Assembly: GCF_001657485.1 (NCBI RefSeq)
Contig: NZ_LXFU01000036.1
Span: 51,832 to 115,831, forward strand
DNA: 64,000 nt
DNA from: Rhizobium sp. WYCCWR10014
Lineage (GTDB): Bacteria > Pseudomonadota > Alphaproteobacteria > Rhizobiales > Rhizobiaceae
Direction: 5' to 3'
This document shows, one piece after another, positions 58,943-64,000 of the stretch (position 1 is its first letter; the number at the start of each line of letters is the position of its first letter). The translations under genes were made by a program, and so were the position numbers. A model generated the notes under the pieces. It did no database searches. It had not been told where the DNA came from and saw only the letters and a list, made by a program, of their open reading frames with translations.

Positions 58943-59016
58943 TGGGGAATAGTTCAATGGTAGAACGACGGACTCTGACTCCGTTAATCTTGGTTCGAAT
59001 CCAGGTTCCCCAGCCA
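58943..59016 (+). tRNA. tRNA-Gln (anticodon CTG)
   Basis: The acceptor stem TGGGGAA / TTCCCCA closes a standard cloverleaf. The D-loop has AGTTCAATGGTAGA, the anticodon arm is ACGGA-CTCTGAC-TCCGT with anticodon CTG, and the T arm contains GGTTCGAATCC. The discriminator G and encoded CCA end at 59016. tRNA genes are common integration sites; the accessory-looking region begins directly after this one, but no duplicated tRNA 3' end was seen in the window. Confidence 0.96.
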
Positions 59017-59191
59017 ATCAATTTCTTCGACAATTTCAGTTAGTTAGTGAGCGATCAGCCCACTCGATCGAGCCAGTCCCATGTCGCAAGCGTGTTACAT
59101 CTGCTTGCGTTGATTTCCAAGCGTTTCAATTAGGTAGCGGCGAATCCACGCGACATGGAATGCAACATGCGGCGCTGACACCCCTGAGCCA

Positions 59192-59773
59192 TCATTCCTC
59201 TTGCCAACGGACTTCGAGGATGCCCCCGAGCGCCTTGACGGCTTTGCTTATCGCCTTGAAATCTGGATACTTGCGCCTGCTGCCGTTTCTCTGAAAGTAG
59301 CGGCCTGTGCCGCTTTCCTCATCCAGGTCCCGCATTATCCACCCCAGATCGTAGCAAAAAGCTCGAACCTGATCATTGGCTGCGATGCCCGTTATGACGT
59401 ATCGCTTCTTTTTTCGCCGATAACCATAATAGCGAGCAGCGGCTTGGATGTTTTCCCAGGGGATGTCGGGAAACGTGGCGCATATCTCTTCCCGAGAAGC
59501 CTCGGGATACAACTTTCGAAGCTTCTGCCGTTCTAATGGGCCCCAGCGGTGATATTTCCGCCCAAATCCAAGCTTGCAGCAGCGCGCTTGAATTGCCCGC
59601 GCCGTTCGATGTCTGAGTATTTGGCGCAGCGCGAAGTGGTCAAAATACAGAAGACGACAGAAATCGTCTTCGATCTCCGTCCATACCTTGTGCCCTACGG
59701 GAGTTACGCCGAGGCGAGCCATCCTGGCTCTCATACGCTCAGCGGTCGCCGCGCGCCTTGGAGACATGTCCAA
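59192..59773 (-). CDS. Hypothetical DNA-binding-like protein
   Basis: A 193-residue basic protein. Two helical segments resemble SANT/Myb-like or homeodomain-like helix-turn-helix units: residues about 30-70 (A-L-R-Q-I-L-R-H-R-T-A-R-A-I-Q-A-R-C) and 78-120 (R-E-E-I-C-A-T-F-P-D-I-P-W-E-N-I-Q-A-A-A-R). These are followed by Y-R-R-K-K-K-R. The C-terminal part is unassigned. It may bind DNA. It lies near tRNA-Gln in a region of unfamiliar genes. Confidence 0.65.
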   Translation of the reverse strand: MDMSPRRAATAERMRARMARLGVTPVGHKVWTEIEDDFCRLLYFDHFALRQILRHRTARAIQARCCKLGFGRKYHRWGPLERQKLRKLYPEASREEICATFPDIPWENIQAAARYYGYRRKKKRYVITGIAANDQVRAFCYDLGWIMRDLDEESGTGRYFQRNGSRRKYPDFKAISKAVKALGGILEVRWQEE

Positions 59774-59907
59774 CGGGGATGCCGTTTAGGCTTGAAGAAG
59801 TTCTACGGGAAAAGCCGACCGGATCATTTTGGACCAAGCCGCCGCGGTGTGATTGACATGGACACGAGTGGTGCCACTGTGTGGCGTACCACGAATTGGA
59901 GCCTACC

Positions 59908-60123
59908 ATGACCCCTGCTCGTTTCACCGAATGCCTTCTCCACGTCCGCTGGACGCCAATAAACCTTGCCAGTGCGCTGCAATGCGACCTCTCGTGGGTG
60001 GAAGCGCTGGAAGCTGGCAATACTGAAGTGCCGGCGGGGTTAGCAGCATGGCTGGAGACGCTTGCGCGGTGCCATGAGGCTGCAGGAATCCCTACAACCT
60101 ACCGCGGAAAGGGACATGAGTGA
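59908..60123 (+). CDS. Hypothetical helix-turn-helix-like small protein
   Basis: A 71-residue protein from ATG 59908; GTG 59881 would add nine residues. The sequence (N-L-A-S-A-L-Q-C-D-L-S-W-V-E-A-L-E-A-G) resembles the helix-turn-helix of small Xre-like proteins. Its TGA overlaps the GTG of the next gene by 4 nt. Similar small proteins are scattered in rhizobia; function unknown. Confidence 0.65.
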   Translation: MTPARFTECLLHVRWTPINLASALQCDLSWVEALEAGNTEVPAGLAAWLETLARCHEAAGIPTTYRGKGHE

Positions 60124-60440
60124 TTGATCCGAATAAGAAGGATATGGCGATCGCAAGATCGATCCGAGCGCTCTCGGCTTATGCTCGTGAAAATGCGTGG
60201 CTTTATGTTAGGTCAAGCCCCCACCTTTCCACGAAATCTGAGGCTGACGCTCATAAAGCGGCCGTAGAGTCCGTCTGTGACGCCATGGACGCCCTCGCCA
60301 ACGAAGCTTTGGAGCGCAAAGTGGCATATTCTGAGTTCGATGCTCTGCGGAAACATTTGATCAAACTGAACTCGTTTCCGCCAAATGAGTATTTCGAACC
60401 CGTCGCTCGGGCGTTCGCGGAAAGCGGCGGCCTTCAATAG
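60120..60440 (+). CDS. Hypothetical protein
   Basis: A 106-residue, mostly helical protein with no recognised domain. The GTG start overlaps the stop of the preceding small gene (GTGA), which supports both being real and co-translated. It has no signal peptide or membrane segment. Confidence 0.6.
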   Translation: MIDPNKKDMAIARSIRALSAYARENAWLYVRSSPHLSTKSEADAHKAAVESVCDAMDALANEALERKVAYSEFDALRKHLIKLNSFPPNEYFEPVARAFAESGGLQ

Positions 60441-60499
60441 CGCCAAGCTGATGCCATGGGCCGGCCCAACATGAAGCTGATCAAAGTAAGGATTGCAGC

Positions 60500-60790
60500 T
60501 TGGTAAAGGATGACACCGCCACCCTCCTCGAAGACGCCGCCGATCGGATCGCAGATATCTCGCGAGCGGATCTTCAGATCATGCTTCGTCGCGCCGCTCT
60601 ACGGCTACGCAATGCCGGCGGCGTCTCGATGGAGGATGATGTCGAAGACGCCTTGCGCGACCTGGCGGGCGAGCTTGGCAAGACGCGCAATGACATGATC
60701 AGGTTTATCGTTCGAGAGTGGATGGAGAAGAACACCTATCTGCCAGTGCACGAGCTGGACGAAGATGGCGATGTTGATGGGATTGCCTGA
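60500..60790 (+). CDS. Hypothetical RHH-like protein
   Basis: A 96-residue acidic protein with a TTG start. The C-terminal half (L-A-G-E-L-G-K-T-R-N-D-M-I-R-F-I-V-R-E-W) looks like the two helices of a ribbon-helix-helix protein, but the preceding strand is not obvious. The first half is amphipathic helix. Function unknown. Confidence 0.5.
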   Translation: MVKDDTATLLEDAADRIADISRADLQIMLRRAALRLRNAGGVSMEDDVEDALRDLAGELGKTRNDMIRFIVREWMEKNTYLPVHELDEDGDVDGIA

Positions 60791-60823
60791 GCCGCACTAT
60801 ACTTGTGGACTCGCGAACACTAA

Positions 60824-61030
60824 ATGGAGCATCAGCATGGCAAGCCTCGAGCAGATGACTGGTTCACTGCATATCCACAATTCTATATCGGGAAGTTGAA
60901 AGTTAGGCAGGAGCAGCTTTTCGTGAGCGATCCCGAATTGGCGATGCTTCTCGACAATGTGGCTGCTGTTCTGTCGGAGCACGCTGCGGTGTTGGCTGAC
61001 GATATCACTGACATGGAATGCGATGATTGA
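60824..61030 (+). CDS. Small hypothetical protein
   Basis: A 68-residue acidic protein with no recognised domain. The C-terminal half is a regular amphipathic helix (L-L-D-N-V-A-A-V-L-S-E-H-A-A-V-L). It follows the preceding gene after 33 nt and may belong to the same unit. Confidence 0.4.
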   Translation: MEHQHGKPRADDWFTAYPQFYIGKLKVRQEQLFVSDPELAMLLDNVAAVLSEHAAVLADDITDMECDD

Positions 61031-61072
61031 TAGCGTAACAGCTTGAGCTATTCAGCGGAGGATCAATTTTCA

Positions 61073-61417
61073 ATGATCAAGCCTGAACTCGCGTTCGCCA
61101 TCATACTTACGAGCAACTTCGCAGCTCCGATCTTGGCTTTAGTCGCTGGTCGGAGATGGCCACATTGCCGGAAAACATTGCATTTTTTGGCGGTGATCTG
61201 GGTCGTTCTGTCATTATACGTGTGCGACAGAATGACGTTCACGCCAGATATCACCACTGTGGACGACTCTTATGACGATTTAGACCAGTTTATAGCCGTC
61301 GTCGCCATCTTGTTGCAGCAGCTAGCCATTCTAATGACCTACGTAGCTTGGTTTGCGTGTAGCGCATTTGTTAAGCGGCAGCGGGCATCTCGAAAAGAAG
61401 AAGGACGCCACGTGTGA
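61073..61417 (+). CDS. Hypothetical membrane protein
   Basis: A 114-residue protein with about three membrane helices (residues about 7-26, 34-52 and 76-101) and a basic C-terminus. ATG 61073 is chosen because GGAGG at 61057-61061 lies a workable distance upstream; TTG 61043 would extend it by ten residues. Base composition looks less GC-rich than the core genes. Function unknown. Confidence 0.6.
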   Translation: MIKPELAFAIILTSNFAAPILALVAGRRWPHCRKTLHFLAVIWVVLSLYVCDRMTFTPDITTVDDSYDDLDQFIAVVAILLQQLAILMTYVAWFACSAFVKRQRASRKEEGRHV

Positions 61418-61447
61418 TAAACATATGCCATTTCGACATGTGTTGGC

Positions 61448-61537
61448 TTCGTCATGCTGGCCGATGGTCGCATCGAGATCGGCAAGAACGCCGTCGAGAG
61501 TACCATCCGGCAGATAGCGCTAAACCGGAAGAACGCG
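61448..61537 (+). pseudogene. IS66-family transposase remnant
   Basis: About 29 codons in one frame read L-A-D-G-R-I-E-I-G-K-N-A-V-E-S-T-I-R-Q-I and on to A-L-N-R-K-N-A. This is the conserved C-terminal block of IS66 TnpC transposases (usual form D-D-G-R-I-E-I-D-x-N-x-V-E-R-x-I-R-P-I-A-L-N-R-K-N). Nothing recognisable of the transposase remains on either side, so it is a decayed fragment that marks past insertion activity here. Confidence 0.8.
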
Positions 61538-61658
61538 TCAATGTGCGAGAGAGCGACAGCGCTTACGGATCAGCGGGGGCGCACCCTGATTTGGCCATGC
61601 CACTAAGGCAATGTGCTGCCATCTGACCGGCAACCGGTCTTTTTGCAGATGAAATCAC

Positions 61659-61793
61659 ATGGCACTGGGCGCAACGATCGGAATTGGAATAGGCGCCGCC
61701 TTCGGCCTGATGATTTTTGACGACGCTGTGATTGGCATTACCTTCGGTGCGTCGCTTGGTGCTGCCGTCGGCGCCCTCATTATCAGTAGATGA
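61659..61793 (+). CDS. Tiny glycine-zipper membrane protein
   Basis: A 44-residue ORF. It has two hydrophobic segments rich in Gly and Ala (G-A-T-I-G-I-G-I-G-A-A-F-G-L and F-G-A-S-L-G-A-A-V-G-A-L) separated by D-D. The GxxxG-like pattern is typical of glycine-zipper membrane peptides. It fits the style of small membrane proteins or phage holin-like or toxin peptides. No clear ribosome binding site is seen beyond GCAGATGAA. Confidence 0.5.
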   Translation: MALGATIGIGIGAAFGLMIFDDAVIGITFGASLGAAVGALIISR

Positions 61794-61842
61794 CCATCGG
61801 TTTCTCCGGGGATCAAGCCGTCATCCTAGGACCGCGCTGTTC

Positions 61843-62145
61843 ATGGCCGAATTCGTGCCGGAGAAAAACACGACACCACTCTTCTTGACTCTACGCCTTT
61901 GTCGCCAAAATATTTATGAGGTGCAATTCTCCGAGGCAAAGGACATGAATTACGTTGAAACGAAGCGTTTCCGCTGTTCAAACGCTGAAGGTCGAAATTA
62001 TACTGTCATTGAACAAATGCGGACTTCTCGGCGGTCCGTAAATACAAGGACCGACTACGTCACCGAAGAAGGGGACGTTGCAGAGCGCCTCGACGATGGC
62101 AGTTTTCTGCTCCTTTTATCCAACGAGGTAATTCGCGTTTCCTAG
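61843..62145 (+). CDS. Hypothetical protein
   Basis: A 100-residue protein with a strand-rich pattern (P-L-F-L-T-L-R-L-C, Y-E-V-Q-F-S, F-L-L-L-L-S-N-E-V-I-R-V). No domain is recognised. ATG 61843 is chosen; the open frame upstream overlaps the glycine-zipper ORF and is unlikely. It is followed by a stem-loop. Confidence 0.6.
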   Translation: MAEFVPEKNTTPLFLTLRLCRQNIYEVQFSEAKDMNYVETKRFRCSNAEGRNYTVIEQMRTSRRSVNTRTDYVTEEGDVAERLDDGSFLLLLSNEVIRVS

Positions 62146-62171
62146 GTGGCGTAAGGATTAAACGGCCAAAG

Positions 62172-62195
62172 GAGGCGGGCCTTGCGACCCGCCTC
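62172..62195 (-). terminator. Stem-loop terminator
   Basis: A perfect 8-bp stem GAGGCGGG (62172-62179) / CCCGCCTC (62188-62195) is followed on the minus strand by CTTTGG. It lies 4 nt past the stop of the tiny minus-strand ORF and between it and the convergent 100-residue gene. Confidence 0.75.
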
Positions 62196-62198
62196 GCA

Positions 62199-62309
62199 TC
62201 ACATCCGCGGCAGAAGTCCGATGTGCTGACCGGCGTAAATTCCGACGATGAACAGCGCCACCAGGAACATTGCGATCATAACCGCCCGCAGGCTGCTGCG
62301 CTGATCCAT
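62199..62309 (-). CDS. Tiny single-span membrane protein
   Basis: A 36-residue ORF reading M-D-Q-R-S-S-L-R-A-V, then a hydrophobic helix (M-I-A-M-F-L-V-A-L-F-I-V-G-I-Y-A-G), then Q-H-I-G-L-L-P-R-M. A strong GGGAGG lies 5 nt before the ATG and a stem-loop follows the stop. Together these make it a convincing small gene despite its length. Positive-inside charge suggests the N-terminus faces the cytoplasm. Confidence 0.65.
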   Translation of the reverse strand: MDQRSSLRAVMIAMFLVALFIVGIYAGQHIGLLPRM

Positions 62310-62583
62310 CTCGGCCTCCCACCTTATCTCCACAAAATCGATGTAGCGCGACGCGAGTTTGAGGGAATGGCGGGCGTCGCGACCCGCCGCTGGGCATTTC
62401 CACTATCCGATGTACACCTATCCAAGCTTTGGCAATTGCGGAGTTTCAACACTCAGTTGGATGCGGCATGCCACTTCGCCCGCGGAGTGGGCGGCATCGC
62501 GCCAATCACACATTTTATCCATAGCCACAAAACGTGTTCGGCTTACGGTCGACGCATCCGCGTCACCTCGGTAGAAGGTGGCT

Positions 62584-62721
62584 ATGAACGATTCGAAAAA
62601 CCAAAACCGAGACGAAGACGAACGGCCGGCGAAGCCGCCGCTTCCAAAGGGCGAGAAATTTTTCGATCCGTGGGACGCAGAGTTTCGCCGGGCTTACAAG
62701 TCGGACACGTTCGAATTCTAG
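62584..62721 (+). CDS. Tiny hypothetical protein
   Basis: A 45-residue, highly charged ORF starting M-N-D-S-K-N-Q-N-R-D-E-D-E and containing K-F-F-D-P-W-D-A-E-F-R-R-A-Y. GAAGG lies just upstream of the ATG. The aromatic end suggests a short structured tail. It is convergent with the DNA ligase gene, 12 nt apart. Confidence 0.5.
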   Translation: MNDSKNQNRDEDERPAKPPLPKGEKFFDPWDAEFRRAYKSDTFEF

Positions 62722-62733
62722 AGCGGCGGGAGC

Positions 62734-63780
62734 CTACTCTATCTCAGAAACCCCGGCATTATCCTGCTCCTCCCGCAGCCCCTTGTAAGATGCATGCCGC
62801 AGCTTGCCGTCGTCGGTCCACCCCCTATACTCGATCTCGGCAATGAGCTCCGGCTTCACGAAAATTGCTCCCTTGCGATCGACGACCGCAGCCGGCGTAG
62901 ATGTGATAAGGCGGTCTAGCTTCTGACGAAGCTCATAAGCATTCCGCTCATTGAAGCCGGTCCCTACCCCGCCGACGTAAACCAGCTTCATACCCTTGCG
63001 CGCGGCGAGCAGAAGCCGACCGATGCCGGCGCGCGCGACTGTGGATCGCTCATAACCGACGATGACAAAGCTGTCGCTCAGGATGCGTTTGATCTTCACC
63101 CAGTCGCCGAGACGACCCGACCGATAGGGCGAGTCCCGGCGCTTGGCGATGATGCCTTCCAACCCATGTTCGCAGGCGCTCGCCAGCAGCTGATCACCGT
63201 CGGCCTCGATCTCCTCGGAAAGCCGGATATCCCCCTGGCCGCCTGCCGGCACCAAATCCTCAAGAAGATGCCGGCGCACGTCGAGCTCGGACTTCCTGAG
63301 GTCGTGACCGTCGAAATAGAGTAGATCGAAGGCCATGAAGATGGCGTCGCTTGACATCTTCTTGCCGCCCCGACCGCCGAGCGATTGTTGTAGCAGGCCG
63401 AAATCAGGCCGGCCCTGCTCGTCGAGAACCACGGCCTCGCCGTCGAGGATTGCCGTGCCAACAGGGAGCCACAACGCCGCCTGTTTGATCGCCGGGAAAC
63501 GATGCGTCCAGTCATGGCCGCCGCGCGTCAGGATGCGAATGCCCGTCGGATCGATATGCACCGACAGGCGATAGCCATCCCATTTGATTTCATACACCCA
63601 ATCGTCGCCCTTCGGCGGTCTGGCTTTGAGCAACGCTAGGCAGGGCTCGATGCGATCAGGCATCGGATCTAAGGGGAGATTGGGCTGGTTAGGATCTCGG
63701 CGCCGATGTGGGCGACTGTGTAGCAGCGCGTCGGCGTCACCGAGCAGCGGCTTGGAAGGCTTGCGAGGCGGCTTGGTCAT
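62734..63780 (-). CDS. LigD-type ATP-dependent DNA ligase
   Basis: A 348-residue ligase. The nucleotidyltransferase domain has motif I E-I-K-W-D-G-Y-R (Lys66 receives AMP) and D-G-E-A-V-V (motif III). Motif IV is E-G-I-I-A-K-R and motif V is W-V-K-I-K. An OB-fold C-terminal domain follows. The nuclease and polymerase domains of full LigD are absent. Such ligases work with Ku in bacterial end joining; no ku gene is in the window. An SOS-type box lies 71 nt upstream of the ATG. Confidence 0.93.
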   Translation of the reverse strand: MTKPPRKPSKPLLGDADALLHSRPHRRRDPNQPNLPLDPMPDRIEPCLALLKARPPKGDDWVYEIKWDGYRLSVHIDPTGIRILTRGGHDWTHRFPAIKQAALWLPVGTAILDGEAVVLDEQGRPDFGLLQQSLGGRGGKKMSSDAIFMAFDLLYFDGHDLRKSELDVRRHLLEDLVPAGGQGDIRLSEEIEADGDQLLASACEHGLEGIIAKRRDSPYRSGRLGDWVKIKRILSDSFVIVGYERSTVARAGIGRLLLAARKGMKLVYVGGVGTGFNERNAYELRQKLDRLITSTPAAVVDRKGAIFVKPELIAEIEYRGWTDDGKLRHASYKGLREEQDNAGVSEIE

Positions 63781-63831
63781 GCTGGCAGTTCATCAACAAC
63801 GCCTTAAAAAGCAATTCGCCTAGATTGATTA

Positions 63832-63865
63832 TTGACTCGCATCCAGATGAGAACATAATAAGAAC
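63832..63865 (+). promoter_or_regulatory. LexA (SOS) box overlapping a rightward promoter
   Basis: GAAC (63851-63854), seven bases, GAAC (63862-63865) is the reverse complement of GTTC-N7-GTTC, the LexA-binding direct repeat of alphaproteobacteria. It overlaps CATAAT (63854-63859), which with TTGACT (63832-63837, 16-nt spacing) makes a good plus-strand promoter. LexA bound here should block that promoter and perhaps the divergent ligase gene. Confidence 0.7.
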
Positions 63866-63904
63866 ATCGGCGAGGCGGCCGCGAATCTGAAAATCTGTCT
63901 CGAA

Positions 63905-63922
63905 GGAGAAACGACGATGCTA
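63905..63922 (+). pseudogene. Start of an interrupted gene (RBS and ATG)
   Basis: AAGGAG followed by AAACGACG and ATG (63917-63919) is a textbook translation start downstream of the SOS-type promoter. After one more base comes TA (63921-63922) and then the end of an IS630-family element, so the gene is broken at its second codon. Its remaining sequence must lie beyond the insertion, outside the window. Confidence 0.6.
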
Positions 63923-64000
63923 GAGTCTGTCAGGGTTATTTTGAACCATACCCTGCATGTCTGAGGTAGTTGGAGCACTCCTGGGGACTGAACGCCTTCA
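63923..64000 (-). mobile_element. IS630-family insertion sequence, terminal part
   Basis: The element begins GAGTCTGTCAGG directly after a TA dinucleotide, the target duplicated by IS630/Tc1-mariner elements. On the minus strand a frame ending with TAA at 63936-63938 reads K-A-F-S-P-Q-E-C-S-N-Y-L-R-H-A-G-Y-G-S-K, the C-terminal pattern of IS630 transposases. The rest runs off the window. Confidence 0.8.
63936..64000 (-). CDS. IS630-family transposase, C-terminal end (partial)
   Basis: The last 20 or so codons are visible. The E-C-x-N-Y-x-x-H-A-G-Y motif before the stop is typical of IS630-family transposases of rhizobia. The stop codon lies 13 nt inside the presumed end of the element, as expected. 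Whether the transposase is intact cannot be judged. Confidence 0.75.
   Translation of the reverse strand, partial: KAFSPQECSNYLRHAGYGSK

Noticed and set aside
59017..59191. Possible integrase end or att site after tRNA-Gln
   Set aside because: No tyrosine-recombinase motif (R-H-R-Y) and no repeat of the tRNA 3' end could be read in this stretch.
62223..62846. 207-codon plus-strand open frame across the tiny ORFs
   Set aside because: It overlaps the minus-strand 36-codon ORF with a strong ribosome binding site, the 45-codon ORF and the ligase 3' end. Its translation is Arg/Ala-rich and not protein-like.

Overview
The window looks like chromosomal DNA of a fast-growing rhizobium, most likely Rhizobium of the etli/leguminosarum/phaseoli group. 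The evidence is high GC with alphaproteobacterial codon use, the hisS-hisZ-hisG and glcD-glcE-glcF gene orders, a plant-type glutamate-cysteine ligase, a candidate lipid A oxidase (LpxQ-like), and many two-palindrome intergenic repeats of the kind described in rhizobia as RIME (Rhizobium-specific intergenic mosaic elements). The assignment comes from reading the sequence, not from a database match.

Layout. 1-1.8 kb: a PepSY membrane protein cut by the window edge, then a His-rich copper-uptake-associated protein. 1.8-5.4 kb (minus): pseudouridine synthase with a 50-residue tandem repeat tail, rsmD, patatin-like phospholipase. 5.4-12.7 kb: tadA, a lipoprotein, ileS, a DUF2384/RES toxin-antitoxin pair, ribF and a HAD hydrolase. 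13-15.3 kb: groES-groEL behind a CIRCE operator. 15.3-19 kb: a PAS-like protein, a glutathione transferase and DoxX. 17.9-21.4 kb: hisS-hisZ-hisG. 21.5-26.4 kb: a small Cys/His/Met-rich secreted protein plus a DUF305 protein, an aldo/keto reductase, a HAD hydrolase and tag glycosylase. 26.7-29.7 kb: an envelope cluster of two L,D-transpeptidases, an LpxQ-like barrel and a secreted protein. 29.8-35 kb: glycolate oxidase subunits glcD, glcE and glcF with a divergent LysR. 35-39.3 kb: two LysR genes, a medium-chain dehydrogenase and a shortened adenosylhomocysteinase homologue. 39.5-46.5 kb: Nudix, phosphate transporter, rsmE, gshA, a HARP-like protein, DUF937 and DUF1127 proteins. 46.7-56.2 kb: regulators (LysR, TetR), MAPEG, SDR, guaB, a Tat-exported metallo-beta-lactamase-fold enzyme, an MFS pump and a VOC protein. 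56.4-58.7 kb: rlmE and a Ppx/GppA phosphatase with a long basic tail. 58.94 kb: tRNA-Gln(CTG).

Beyond the tRNA (59.0-64.0 kb) the character changes. There are short, mostly unrecognised genes, base composition that looks less GC-rich by eye, a remnant of an IS66 transposase, three tiny ORFs with plausible start signals, a LigD-type ATP-dependent DNA ligase, and the end of an IS630-family insertion sequence running off the window. Upstream of the ligase sits GAAC-N7-GAAC, the reverse complement of the alphaproteobacterial LexA (SOS) box. It overlaps a rightward promoter that leads to a good ribosome binding site and an ATG, and the IS630 element has inserted directly after that start (ATG-C-TA). 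This interrupted, apparently SOS-controlled gene beside an NHEJ-type ligase is the most interesting signal in the window. Most other genes are ordinary core metabolism and stress functions.
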